A stretch of DNA of 62,000 nucleotides from Strigamia acuminata (Eukaryota > Arthropoda > Chilopoda > Geophilomorpha > Linotaeniidae): positions 13,830,491 through 13,892,490 of the forward strand of contig OX442317.1 in the NCBI GenBank assembly GCA_949358305.1, in the 5' to 3' direction. Positions 1-10,420 of the stretch are shown piece by piece (position 1 is the first letter of the stretch; each line of letters opens with the position of its first letter). Made by a program: the position numbers and the translations under genes. The notes under the pieces are model-generated. The model was not told the DNA's origin and searched no databases. It saw only the letters and a list, made by a program, of their open reading frames with translations.

Positions 1-251
1 TCACCGCACGCGACTTGCACCACACTCGAGGACACTCGGACAACCCAAAAGTGAGTAATTAGTCGCTTCATTGTCACAGTTGTCAATTAATCGATCGAAC
101 AATCGGTCAATTATCTCCCCAACTACGTGCTTGTCGACGCATGTGCGCGAGCACGGACGCCGGAATTGGTTTCGGTCCGGTATCCATCGCCGCTCGCCCG
201 CTCACTCGCTCACTCGCGTGTTTGGCAGATTTGCAACCCCGACCCTCTCTT

Positions 252-319
<68 letters not shown>

Positions 320-348
320 CATTAAATTCTACTTCTACGTTCCAGGCA
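1..348 (+). other. 5' untranslated exon and first intron of the Gly/Ser-rich gene
   Basis: Bases 1-50 read as an untranslated exon ending at a canonical donor (GTGAGTAATT from 51). The intron runs to an AG at 344-345 after a pyrimidine-rich stretch, and the start codon follows three bases into the next exon. A (TTA)n microsatellite occupies about 253-321. The long Tyr or Ile runs that can be translated here are only this repeat. The transcription start lies at or before the window edge and cannot be seen. Confidence 0.55.
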
Positions 349-1114
349 ATGAGCGGAAACAACGGCGGTGGTATCGACAGCGATGGTGGCGGCAGCGGCA
401 GCGGCAGTGGTAGCGGCAGCGGCAGCGGCAGCGGGAGCGGCAGCGGCAGCGGTAGCGGTAGCGGCAGCGGCAGCGGCGGCAGCGGCAGCGGCAGCGGCAG
501 CGGCAGCAGCAGCAGCAGCAGCAACAGCAACAACAACAACAACAACGACAACAACGAACACGGCATCGGTGGCGATTCGAGGTGAGAGATTCGACCGACC
601 GGTTTTGTCCCGTTTGTCTGTTCGGTTCTTTATTTTTTCATTTATTTATTTATTTTATTTTTTTTTTTTTCATGTTTTTGTTTATTTGATCGGTCGATCG
701 ATTGGTTCGATTCGATTTGTTTGATTGATTGATTGATTGATTGATTTATTTATTTATTTGTTTGTTCATTTATAGTCGAGCCCACGATAGCGCCTCTGTA
801 CCGGCACGCTCCGCGACTGCCGATGCGGCGAGGCCGAGGTAAATTGCTTCGATTCGACGTTTTGTCCAATTTGGTTGATTGATCGGTCGACCGACTTATT
901 TGTTTATTTATTTATTTGTTTATTTATTTATTTGTATATATATATATATATATTTTTTTTTTTTCAAGACCACTCCGCGGATGGGGGCGCATCACACTGA
1001 TGGCCCACCGGCTGGGGTTCCCGGCGCCCGGGCCGAACGGGTCGAGACACCCGACACCGAAGTAAGTCAATTCGATTCGACGTTTTGTCAGATTTGATCG
1101 ACCGATCTATCTAT

Positions 1115-1161
<47 letters not shown>

Positions 1162-1540
1162 TAGCGGGCTCCACGGGCACGCCGCGTTGGTCGCGCGACT
1201 TAGGGCCACTGGGTTGATGAGGCCAAGACTCTCTGCGCCGAGGTAAATCGATTCGACTCGACGTTTTGTCCGATTTGATCGATCGATTTGCTTATTTATT
1301 TATTTAATTTGTTGATTTATTCGTCTATTCGTCCATTTATTTATTTATAGTCGACCCCGTGGACGCGCCGCGCTGATCGCGCGACTCACCGCCGCCGAGC
1401 CGACTGGACCGAGGCTCCCGACGCCGAGGTAGGTAATTCGGCCAAACGTTTCGATTCGCCGGCCCGTCTATCTATCTGTTTATTTAATTTGTGTAATTAA
1501 TTTGATATTTTTTCTCAGGGACCCGCAGCCAGACCCGTAG
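349..1540 (+). CDS. Gly/Ser-rich protein encoded by tandem phase-2 cassette exons
   Basis: I do not recognise this gene. Splice sites join six coding exons: 349-581, 776-838, 969-1061, 1165-1242, 1351-1428 and 1519-1540. Each internal exon starts after AG and ends before GT, and all five introns are phase 2. The joined frame is open for 188 residues to a TAG at 1538-1540. Residues 1-77 start MSGNNGGGIDSDGGG, then a long Ser-Gly repeat and an Asn tract. The rest is a series of 21-31 residue Arg/Ala/Pro-rich cassettes. Exons 1165-1242 and 1351-1428 are both 78 nt and encode related peptides sharing an AAL(V/I)AARL-like core and an RL(S/P)(A/T)P end. Introns share their first ~40 nt, so exon and intron were duplicated together. 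The start has an AG acceptor three bases upstream. The protein is low complexity, so function is unknown. The joint frame and phase agreement is the main support. Confidence 0.6.
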
Positions 1541-1661
1541 TCGGGGCCGAACCGGACAATTCTCCCGTTCGTGTTATTTATTTGTTTTTATTTATTTATT
1601 TCTTTTTTAATTTCTTCGTTTCTTTCTTTTGTACATTGTTTTCCGTTCCCCAATTGTAAGC

Positions 1662-1667
1662 AATAAA
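1662..1667 (+). terminator. poly(A) signal of the Gly/Ser-rich gene
   Basis: AATAAA lies about 120 nt after the predicted stop codon, inside an AT-rich 3' untranslated region. Confidence 0.55.
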
Positions 1668-2156
1668 AATAATTATCTTTTATCGAACAGTTTGAAGTTT
1701 TTTTTTTTTTTTTTTTACAACCTTGGTTTAAATTTGAATTGGGGGGTGGGAGGTGGGCGCTAGCGGCCAAAACTTCATCGCGGGGGGGGACTGGATGAAA
1801 GGGTTCGCGGCGGAGTGAGTCGCTCAAAGTCATAAAATCGGTGTCGATTTTTACGAGATGTTGGGGGCGGTTGGAAGCCAACCAATGGACGCGCCGACGC
1901 CGCCCCGCTGTTAAATCCCACACGCAGTCGCTCGTGCACGCGCGACACGTGGATAGACGATTGGTCAGGGAGTAATTCGATCCTTTCCTTTCCCTCTACC
2001 GACGCCCATCGGAATGTCACCGACAGACCCGGCACGGTGGAGACTTTAATAAAAACAAACGAAACGAAGAGAAGCAAAATGAAATGAAACCGGGCAAAGC
2101 GTTGCAAAGTAAAACGAGGTTGTTTAATCATAAACACGAGCACTATAATAATGATG

Positions 2157-2198
<42 letters not shown>

Positions 2199-2307
2199 GC
2201 AATAATAGTAATAATTAATAATTAGCAACGACGACAAGAATAAGAATAGTGATTAGAATGAAAATAAATATATACATTTATAAAATTATAAGAGAAGAAT
2301 TCCTCCC
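1668..2307. other. Convergent intergenic region with (AAT)n
   Basis: This separates the 3' ends of two convergent genes. It contains an A/T run at about 1696-1715, a GC-rich stretch at 1740-1990 with no supported ORF, and an (AAT)n microsatellite at about 2156-2205. TTTAAT at about 2044 and 2113 would read ATTAAA on the minus strand, so either could be the poly(A) signal of the neighbouring minus-strand gene. Confidence 0.4.
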
Positions 2308-4539
2308 TTAATGGCGCCCTCCATCTCCCTTCTCCTTCTTCTTCTTCTTCTTCTCCTTCTTCTCCTTCTTCCCCCTGTCGCTCGATTTTCCGACCCCCTT
2401 CCCCTTCCACACCTTCCCCCCCTCCACTCGCTTCGGTCCCGCCTCGAAGTCGCCGTCGTCGTCGCGCCCTTCTTCACCGTCTTTTCCGCACCTCTCTCCA
2501 CCACCGTCTTCGTGCTCTTCCGCGGGCACGGGCACCTGCAGACCCGGCGCCGAAGATGGCCCCGCGGGCACTGGCGGGACCCCCTCCGCCATAAACGTCA
2601 ACACGAGCGGCCGGTGTTCCGGCTGAAAGGAAAAAGGGAAAACGAATAATTAGAACGCGCCGACAACGACACGCGCAGCGGATATACCCACCGGTGATAT
2701 GTCCCACTTGTGCAGCATCTCGTCCATCGTCACAACAACGACGTTGTCCGTCTGTGGAACGAAGAAAAAGGAAAAACAAAACAAAACAAAACAAATTAAT
2801 AAATTAATTGATCAAAATTAAATTTTACGTAAAAGAGTCGTTTACCTCTCCGATCAAAGACCGAAGTTCGTCGACGACCCATCGCGTGAGCCGAACACTC
2901 CCATCCAAATACACCTTGCCCGACAACGACCCGTCCCAATCGTTGCGGCGGCGTTTCTTTCGCGGCGGCGAATGGGGAGCACCGCGAGCATGCTGGGTGC
3001 CGTCGTCGTCGTCTTCTTCGTCGTCGTCTTCGTCCTCGTCCTCGTCCTCGGTTCGCCTCCCCTCCTCGTCTTCTCTCTCCTCTTCCTCGCGTATCCACGC
3101 CGGGGGGGTGGTCCCGAACCGATGGACATCCAGCCAATGGTCGGCCAGCCCATCGGCGGACGGCGTCGCCGAGCAAAGAGGGCAATGTCCATCCTCGTCT
3201 TCGGCGTGCATCCGTTTCAACGTCTAGAGGAGGACAACAACAACAAGAACAACGTTGACGATAAAATAAAATGAAATAAATAAATAAATAAATAAATAAA
3301 GAGAAAGGAAAAAGAGGAAGAAGATGAAGAAGAAAGCGAACTAGTCGTTCAACTACGGTAGTTCGATATTCACCGAAATCAAAAGACGGGGCTGGCGCGA
3401 ATACAGCCGCAGCAACCCTCGGGCGGCCTCGGCCGCGTCGTCCAGGACGGCGTGCCACTTCCGCCAGTGGCGGAAAGCGTCCCGGAAGAAGCTCCCGTAC
3501 TTCGTCACTTCTATAGAGAAAATTGGAATTTGAAATAAATAAATAAATAAATAAATAAATAAACAAACAAATAAATGTTTGTTCGTTCGTCTTGTTTCTT
3601 ACTGTCCGGGCGGAAAGCGCACATGGCGCAGTAGTGGGCCTTATTGCCCTCCTTCTCTGGCGCCTCTTTCCCCGACGACGAGGCGCCCTTCGTCCCCCTT
3701 CTTCCCCCGCCCCCCGTTCGCTCGTTCTCTTCTCTCCCCCTCCGCCGTCGCCGCGTTGACGTGCTCCCCGTCGCCCCCTTCACCATCCGGAGCATCCTCG
3801 CCTCCATCGCCTCCATCTTCGCTTCCACCGCCGCCCCCACCGCCGCCTTAATCCTCGCTTCCGTCACCGCGTCCGTTGTCGCGGCGGCGGCGGCGGCGGC
3901 GTCGGTGCCACCGGACAGCTCGTTGGCGGCGCCGGTGCCACCGGACGACTTGTCGAGCATCGTCGAGCGAGTTCCTTGTGTCTGGAAGAAGCAAAACGAC
4001 TGATTAAACAGACAATCAAAAACAAACGAGCGAACAAACGGTATACGAGTATCGACAAAAATTACCGCTTTCGCCACTTTCGCGGCCTTGGTCGCGCGAC
4101 CATCGGACAACTTCCGCTTTAGATTCCGAGGCCGCAGGGTGATGTGCAGCGGTGGCAACCGTTTCGGGGGCGGCGGCGGCGGCGTCGGCGTCGGCGATGA
4201 CGACTGCGGCGACGAGACCGAAGCTCGCCCGGAAGACGGCAAAGGCGACTTCGGCGACGTCTGTGGCGTCGACGGCGCCGGAACTCGTTCCGGATGCGCC
4301 GGTGATGTGGCGTCTCCGGCGACGGTCTGCGGGTCCGGGGCGGGTTTGCACGCCCGCTGGATGTCGTTCTCCGACAACCGCTCCACGGGTACGGTGACTC
4401 GCTGTAGCAGCACCTCCGACGAAAGCGGCGCCGTCGCCTCAAACGTCTCCGGCGACGATTGCGGCGAAGACGAAGACGTCGACGCGATTAAGATTGGCGA
4501 TGGGAATCTCCCGGGCGTCTACCGAGAAAAGGAGAAAAA

Positions 4540-4579
<40 letters not shown>

Positions 4580-4584
4580 ATGAA

Positions 4585-4615
<31 letters not shown>

Positions 4616-5055
4616 AGAAACAAACAAACAAACAAACAAACAAACAAACAAACAAACAAATAAACAAATAAAGTAAATTAAAGTAAAGTAAAGTAAAATA
4701 AAGTAAAATAAGGTAAAGTAAAGTAAACTCGTAAATGAGCGAGTGTGTGAGTACGGACGATCGAGTTGAGACAAGAGAAAATACCTCTCGCGGCCACTCC
4801 AGGCTGTTTGTTTGAGGAAAGAACGCGGGTAAGGAAAAAGAGAAAAAAAAATATAAAAAAAAAGAAATATGCACAAAGTTGGGTGATGGAAATGCCAAAA
4901 CGTTACCTTCTTCATCCTTTTCCACGCGCTCCCTCCCGCCCTCGTCTCCCTCTTCACGGCCTTCTTATCGCCTCTCTTCTCTTTCGTCTTTCTGGCGCCC
5001 TTTTTCTCTTCCGTCCCCTTCTCCGTTCTCACCTCTCCCCCCTCATCATTCGGCT

Positions 5056-5090
<35 letters not shown>

Positions 5091-7159
5091 TCCTCATCCT
5101 CCTTCTTCTCCTTCTCCGCCATCATCCTCTCTTCCTCCTCTTCTTCCTCTTTCTTCTTCTTCTCCGCAATCACCCTCTTTTCCTCCACTTCTTCCTCCTT
5201 TTTCTTCTTCTCCGCCATCACCCTCTTTTCCTCCTCTTCTTCCTCCTTCTTCTTCTTCTCTTCCGCCCTCGCCTTCTTTTCCTCCTCTTTTCTCTTCTTC
5301 TTCTCCCTTTTCTCCTTCTTCTTCTTCTTCTTCTCCTCCTTCTCCTCCTCCTCTTTCTTCTTCTTCTCCGCCATCGCCCTCTCTTCCTCCTCTTCTTCCT
5401 CTTTCTTCTTCTTCTCCGCCATCGCCCTCTTTTCCTTCTCTTTCGCTAACCACCCACGCATCCAATCACTCCTCTCGTCGGCTTCACTCTCGCTCAGCTC
5501 CTCGTCGGCCTCGTCATCGCTCTGCCCGTCGTCGGTGTCACTACTGTCATCCTCACTCTGCTCCCCCTCGGTCTCTTTCGCGTCTCTCTTTTTCCTACAA
5601 AAGAGGTGAAATTGTGAGACATTGCGCGCGACCCGCAAAGAACGCGTCAAACTTACACCGGCGACGCGCCCGTGGACTCCGCGGACCGCCGCTCGCTCAT
5701 CGCCCGACCCGCGGGCCGCGACAAACCCGGTGCCAACGCATTCGATGGTTGCTGCTGTTGTCGTGGCGAATCTGGCTGGATCTGGAAAGGAGCGAAACGA
5801 GCGGCGGACTAAGAAAATAAAATAAAACGAGCGTGGGAATGACGATTCTTTCACTCACCGGCGCCGTCGACCGCGACTTCGGACCGCGCAGCATCATCAT
5901 CGCCGCCTCGAACACCCCAAGTCGTCCGGTCTGCGACCCGGCCGTTGTTGTCGCCGTCGCCTGCGACTCGAGCGACGCCTGGCTATTCAGGGGCAGCGTG
6001 GTGTCCTGCGACTCTTCGTCCTCGTCTTCGCCCGGGGACCGAGAAAGCTGCGTCACCCGCGAGAAAACGAAATAAACGGGATCGATAAAATAAAATAATT
6101 ACGCGATAATTCTTTTACTCACCGTCTCGGGTCCCGCGGGCCGTGGTCGGGGGTCGACCGTCGACGACGACGAGCCCGGCACGACCTGGAAGAAAACAAA
6201 CGAACAGACAAATATAAGTAAACGAGCGAATTAAAGAAAAAGGCGGGCGAAAGAAAAGAAAAGAAGGAGTAACTTATGAAACGAGGCGAAACGAAACAGA
6301 TCCGAGTTGGTCGGATGCGCTCTAACGCTCGTTCTCGGGCGCTACTTTGACGGCGGACGGGCAAGCGTCGAGGCCTCGGCTCGATTTTTACCGGACTCGA
6401 ACTTTTTTGTTCGTGCACGTTTCGACCCAAACAAACCAACAACAATTTCACTCACCGTCGATGGGGATGGCGGCGGTAGTGGCGAATACGTCGGCGATTG
6501 CAGTAGCGGCGACGGTAGTGACGATGACAGCGACGACCGACTCGCGGACCGTCGCGTGGGCAGCGTGACCTGGAAAGAGGCGGACGAGTTAATAAGATGA
6601 AATAATAGTGGGACAAAAATATTTTTTTTTTTTTTTTTTTTTTTCTAAACCCACCACCCTGTCGGGTCCTGTCGGACTCGGCACGGGCGCGTTGCCGTCG
6701 TCCGGGAAGCGAGGCTGCAACCCTTCGTCGATGGACACGACCTGGAAACGAACGAACAAATAAAAAGAAAAAGATAAATAAAAATAAAAGGAAAAATAGA
6801 AATAAAAATAAAAATAAGTGGAAAAGTAAGATATAAAGTAACGCGTGAAACAAAACGAAACAAATCGAGGCGATTCTTTCACTCGGCGCTACCTTTGGTT
6901 CCTCGGTGGTCGACTCGGACGCCGCCGACGTCGTCCGCTGCAGCCGCGGCATGTCGGGAACCACCGCCTCGTCGTCGATCGTGGCCTGTAAATAAGCGAT
7001 CGAATTAATTAAATGAATGGATGAATAGATGGTTTACGGAACGACTCTTTCACTTACGGGTTTCGCCGCTACAGCCACGGCATCCGTTTCTTCGACCTCG
7101 ACCTCCGTTCCGATGTTGAGCTCGGTCTCATCGACTATTTTTTCTTCTTCTTTTTCCAT
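2308..7159 (-). CDS. 14-exon gene, ~1,060 residues: cassette N-terminus, Lys/Glu coiled coil, two HWxxxH zinc fingers
   Basis: Exons in transcription order: 7159-7058, 6985-6893, 6741-6655, 6569-6456, 6185-6123, 6047-5859, 5781-5657, 5594-4907, 4518-4066, 3981-3603, 3510-3374, 3223-2846, 2751-2692, 2622-2308. Phases agree at every junction, giving about 1,060 residues (the donor near 6655 could be 6658). The first six coding exons are phase 0 at both ends. Residues ~217-487 are acidic, then a Lys/Glu-rich helix with repeated AMAEKKKKEEE. Residues ~488-638 are Pro/Ser-rich with a basic end. Residues ~754-844 hold two fingers: C756-x2-C759...H779-x4-H784, followed by ARGLLRLYSRQP, then C824-x2-C827-x11-H839-x4-H844. 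A long acidic tract and a KKRRR cluster follow, and the end is Lys-rich. The two fingers match the two small genes downstream in sequence and intron phase. A nuclear role is plausible from the fingers and basic clusters but is inference. The ATG directly follows a CAG acceptor. I do not recognise the family. Confidence 0.65.
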
Positions 7160-7480
7160 CTGGTGTCTACGCGGGAGAAGAAAAATTAAATAAATAAATA
7201 ATTAAATAAATAAAACAAACGAACAACGTGAAAATGTGAAAATAAATTGAGTGACAAGCGACGATAAACCGGGAACGAGGGATCGAAGATGGGGCGACAG
7301 AACACGTCGCGCGAAATCCGCGAGCGGGACACCGAGCCCGCTACCCCGGCCGTTTGCGTCTCGTTATTTTATTTCATTTTATTTTTATTTATTTTTATTA
7401 ATTAATTAATTAATTAATTAATTAATTAATTGATCAGTTAGTTAATTAAAACTAATTAAAAAGAAAAAAAAGTTGAAATG
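7160..7480 (-). promoter_or_regulatory. Upstream region of the 14-exon gene
   Basis: A CAG acceptor sits immediately before the ATG, so an untranslated exon should lie upstream. (TTTA)n-like sequence fills about 7180-7215. A GC-rich block at about 7260-7365 is the likely untranslated exon or promoter. (AATT)n repeats follow at about 7396-7450. No TATA box or unambiguous donor was found. Confidence 0.3.
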
Positions 7481-7973
7481 AAGCTGTTCCCGCGATCAAG
7501 TTTTCTCGCCGCCATGAGCGACGCGACCGAAACGCGACCAAACGAATTTGCACGCCGTATTGGCGTACGCTGTTCCGCGTGTACGGGTGCATACGTGTGG
7601 TCGCGATCGTGGTTAATAGACCAATTTGTTTACTCACTCGACAATCGACAGGCAATTGATAAACGTTGTTGGTGCCAAACAATCGCGCGCTAGGGTGCAC
7701 CGTGGATAAACAAACCCGTGTGACATCTGGTGACAAGTCCGCGAACAATTTCATTTCATTTCTAACCTACAAGTAGGCGGTTTAATCAAACCAACCATCG
7801 GTTTATATTTAAAAAAAAACAAAACAAACAAGAGAAAAAAATAAAATAAAATAAAATAAAATAAAATAAAATAAAAGGAGTCGGCGTCAAAGGAAACCGT
7901 GGTAGCGGCGCCAACGGGACGAATCCGATCTATCAATAAGACGGGCGACCCGGCGCTGGCCGAGGAGGCGCGC

Positions 7974-8013
<40 letters not shown>

Positions 8014-8212
8014 GCTTGTCTGTCTCGTTTCGAAGTTGACGGATATGTTGGTCGATTTCTTTTGTTTTATCATCTATTTTGTTGTTCATTCCCTCTCTTA
8101 CACGGTCGCGCCGAAACGTAACGACACCACCGCCCCTCGTTACGTCGTTCCCGGCAGCCGTCGCTCGCCCGACGCGCCCTCGCGCGCTCCCGTGTCCCCC
8201 GCACGCGCCTAA
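7481..8212. other. Region without a supported gene; (GTCT)n and (AAAT)n repeats
   Basis: An ATG in good context at 7514 opens a 60-codon plus-strand frame, but no splice partner was identified. About 7843-7874 is an (AAAAT)n run and about 7975-8013 is a (GTCT)n run. On the minus strand the latter gives a Thr-Asp-Arg-Gln repeat. Part of this may hold upstream exons of the plus-strand gene ending at 8524. Confidence 0.25.
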
Positions 8213-8524
8213 ACGCGGTCACGTCGCAGAAGCGCGCCGATCCAGTGCCCTGATCAAAGACGTTTTGTTTCGATTTTATCGTCGCTGCGTGAGGAGAAGA
8301 CAAAGACGACGACGACGACGACGACGAAGTTCGGAAAGAGAGTCGAGAGGCTGACGAGGAAGATGCGGGAGAAGACAAAAGTGGTCGCGTTGAAGTTGAA
8401 CTTGACGAGGAAGAGGCTCGGGGGCCCGGGGACCGACCTGTACGAGTTGGGAGCGGATGAGTTGGAGACGGTGGACGACAAGGACGAGTCGTTTGTTTGT
8501 AATAATAACGATGTAATGATGTAA
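8213..8524 (+). CDS. Partial basic protein, 3' end of a plus-strand gene
   Basis: I do not recognise this product. One plus frame is open from 8213 to a TAA at 8522-8524. It reads as a Thr run, then KFGKRVERLTRKMREKTK, a basic stretch, and an acidic end near DLYELGADELETVDDKDE. Composition and GC-rich codons look like the neighbouring exons. No in-frame ATG begins it, so it should be a last exon. A possible acceptor AG lies at 8228-8229. AATAAA at 8641-8646 could be its poly(A) signal, which would overlap the 3' end of the convergent zinc-finger gene. Upstream exons were not resolved, so the start is only the limit of the open frame. Confidence 0.4.
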   Translation, partial: TRSRRRSAPIQCPDQRRFVSILSSLREEKTKTTTTTTTKFGKRVERLTRKMREKTKVVALKLNLTRKRLGGPGTDLYELGADELETVDDKDESFVCNNNDVMM

Positions 8525-8582
8525 TAATAATAATAATAACAACAAAAACAACAACAACAACAATTACAATGGTTAATGTGGA

Positions 8583-8655
8583 TTTATTTATTTTTTTTTT
8601 ATTTTATTTATTTTTTTTTTTTATATATTTGAGACAATACAATAAAAGAAAAAGA
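8583..8655 (-). terminator. 3' untranslated region and poly(A) signals of the 107-residue zinc-finger gene
   Basis: Several TTTATT motifs between 8583 and about 8612 read AATAAA on the minus strand, 45-75 nt after the stop codon. The plus-strand AATAAA at 8641 lies in the same stretch, so the two genes converge with overlapping 3' ends. Confidence 0.45.
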
Positions 8656-9156
8656 TCAAATTAACGAAATCCTGTGCGCCTCCGTCCAATGGCCAATCAG
8701 GTTGTCTGGAGAGGGTGTCTCCGCACAAAACGGACAGCGTCTGCCGCGTTGGTGCACCTGCCCCAATATCTAAAAGAGGGGGGGGGAAGGGAGGAAGAAA
8801 CGAATTAGTTGGTTGGTTAACTAGACGAAGGAGTTAAATGCTCACCAACGCTAGATGAGCGGGCTCGCGCGAATACATTCGTAGCAATCCCCGGATGGCC
8901 TCGTCCGCACCTTCACGGATGTCGTGTCGCTGTCGCCAGTGGCGGAAGATGTCCATGTAAAAGTAGCCGTCCGGGTCTGAAATAAATAAGAAAAATAAAA
9001 ATAAAATAAAATAAAAGAAAATGAAAAAATAAAAAGAAAATGGACGACTAATAAGTAGATAAATAGATGTTTCTCACCGTTTGGGTGCTCGCCGCACAAA
9101 ACGCAGTAATACGACCTACCGCCCTCTTCTCTGTGTGGTGCTGGTGCTCCGTTCAT
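8656..9156 (-). CDS. Small two-finger HWxxxH zinc-finger protein, 107 residues
   Basis: Three coding exons: 9156-9078, 8976-8846 and 8769-8656. They join with phase 1 then phase 0 and give 107 residues ending in a TGA at 8658-8656. Finger 1 is C18-x2-C21 with H39-x4-H44 in an FRHWRQRH context. It is split by the first intron between the Cys pair and the His pair. A linker with RGLLRMYSREP follows. Finger 2 is C82-x2-C85-x11-H97-x4-H102, with CPFCAETP and HWTEAHR. The neighbouring gene at 11025-11542 matches along its whole length, and the C-terminal part of the 14-exon gene matches both fingers, with the same intron phases. The ATG follows an AG acceptor. The upstream intron (9157-9304) has its donor inside a (GTAA)n repeat. 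Zinc binding is inferred from the Cys/His pattern. The partner, DNA, RNA or protein, is unknown. Confidence 0.7.
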
Positions 9157-9250
9157 CTTTCTTTCTTCCGTGTGGGAGACGAATAAAGAATTAATTAATT
9201 AATTGAAAATAAATTGGAAAGGGAGATCACACAAAGCATCAAACTTACTC

Positions 9251-9304
<54 letters not shown>
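9157..9304 (-). other. 5' UTR intron with donor expanded into a (GTAA)n array
   Basis: Aligned with the homologous intron at 11543-11618, the donor GTAAGT corresponds to the whole block 9304-9244. There, about 15 GTAA/GTGA units stand in tandem. The rest of the intron is clearly homologous between the two genes, including the acceptor region just before the ATG. Confidence 0.6.
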
Positions 9305-9305
<1 letters not shown>

Positions 9306-9595
9306 AACGAAGACGATGTGGCGACGGGGACCGGGCGGATGATGAAACGCGCACTTGATCCACGTTGTCGTGACACTTGATGTCGAGACCGCAAACCATT
9401 TCGTCTGGACTACGGAGCGCCCGGAGATGCGCTGTACCGCGCTCGGTACAACGAGGAATTGTACGCGGGCGCGTGTGTGCAAAACATGCGGTCGATTAGC
9501 GACGTTCCCTCCGATATGCACTCGCCGAGTGAACGGGGTCGGCATCCCACGCCGAGAGAACCGTGCCGGAGAAAGAAAGTTGGAGTCGAAGCCAG
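9305..9595 (-). promoter_or_regulatory. 5' untranslated exon and upstream region of the 107-residue zinc-finger gene
   Basis: The part 9305 to about 9430 is homologous to 11619-11745, upstream of the paralogue; both contain the shared string CGCAAACCATTTCGT. The duplication that made the two genes therefore included the 5' untranslated exon and probably the promoter. The transcription start is not visible. Bases 9551-9595 are a direct repeat of 9722-9766 from the adjacent RPS23 pseudogene. Confidence 0.45.
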
Positions 9596-10027
9596 CAAAC
9601 GAGACTACCGGGAAACATCACGACCATCGTTGCGAACAACGTTGGCACGACAAAGACTTTAAAAAGACAGGCACGCTCGGGCACCCGGTGGAAGGCGAAT
9701 CCTCTCGATGGCGCGTCCCATGCCGAGGGAACCGTGCCGGAGAAAGAAAGTTGGAGTCGAAGCCAGGCGGCCGAATTCCGCCACCCGGAAGTGCGTTCGT
9801 GTCCAGTTGATCGGGGACGGAAAGAAGATCGTGGCTTGCGCGCCCAGAGACGGATGTTTGTTTGAATTTTAACGAGATGGAAAACGACGGAGTTTTGGTT
9901 GCCGGATTCGGTCGTAGCGGGGCACGCCGTTGGTGATGTTCCCGGCGCGCGATTCAAAGTGGTCAAAGTCGCTAATGTTTCGTTGTTGGCTTTGTACGGG
10001 GAGAAAAAGGAAAGACCGAGGTCTTAA
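9596..10027 (+). pseudogene. RPS23: Processed pseudogene of ribosomal protein S23 (uS12)
   Basis: Reading across frames gives most of the eukaryotic uS12 protein in order and without introns. It has an N-terminal part with [11 protein letters not shown], then [14 protein letters not shown], then [43 protein letters not shown] and [21 protein letters not shown], ending in TAA at 10025-10027. Frame changes occur at several points. One is an extra G after the GFGRSG codons, which breaks the frame before the HAVGDVPG segment, and an early stop follows the CLFEF codons. The functional protein is a small-subunit decoding-centre component. This copy cannot encode it. The lack of introns suggests retroposition. 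Confidence 0.8.
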
Positions 10028-10269
10028 AATGTGTTTGTTTTTTTTTTTTGTTTGTTTGCTTGTTTAGTGGCAAATTTGAATTCGATCGAGTTTCAAAAAT
10101 AAATCGATCGAAACGTTAAAAACGAGACTTTAACGTAGAATTTCTCATTCGTTTTAATGGCGGCAACGACTTTTTGATCGGACGACACTATCGTTTATTA
10201 CAAACAAACAACGGGGTGGCGAGTAAACCGAGTGACTTCGGGCGCCGCGTTAGCATCCAAGAAACAATT
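10028..10269. other. Spacer between RPS23 pseudogene copies
   Basis: AT-rich sequence with a T run near 10038 and no supported gene. Confidence 0.3.
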
Positions 10270-10420
10270 AGCTCACCCGCGTGTTCGTCATCTTTGCTCG
10301 CCGCCGAGAGGATTTGCCTTCCATCGGGTGCCCGAGCGTGTCTGTCTTTTTCGAAGTCTTCGTCGCGCCAAACGTTGTTCGCGACGATGATCACGATGTT
10401 TCCTCGCAGTTCGCCGACCT
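10270..10420 (-). pseudogene. RPS23: N-terminal RPS23 (uS12) pseudogene fragment, inverted
   Basis: The reverse strand of about 10407-10317 is closely similar to 9607-9696, which encodes the uS12 N-terminal region. It continues with a WKANPLGG-like segment and then diverges. It is in the opposite orientation to the copy at 9596-10027 and holds no complete frame. Confidence 0.65.

Noticed and set aside
71-413. Open frames coding long Tyr, Ile or Leu runs
   Set aside because: They are translations of the (TTA)n microsatellite inside the first intron.
2286-3566. Long Leu, Ser and Arg-rich frames opposite or offset to the 14-exon gene
   Set aside because: They read microsatellite-like coding sequence in the wrong frame and cross splice sites of the consistent minus-strand model.
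4439-5854. A single 471-codon minus-strand ORF
   Set aside because: Only the part 5594-4907 is supported as an exon. The rest reads through a donor at 4906 and through (TTTA)n and (TTTG)n intron sequence.
7514-7693. Plus-strand ORF beginning MSDATETRPNEF
   Set aside because: The start context is good, but no splice partner, poly(A) signal or similarity supports it. It is recorded only as part of the intergenic region.
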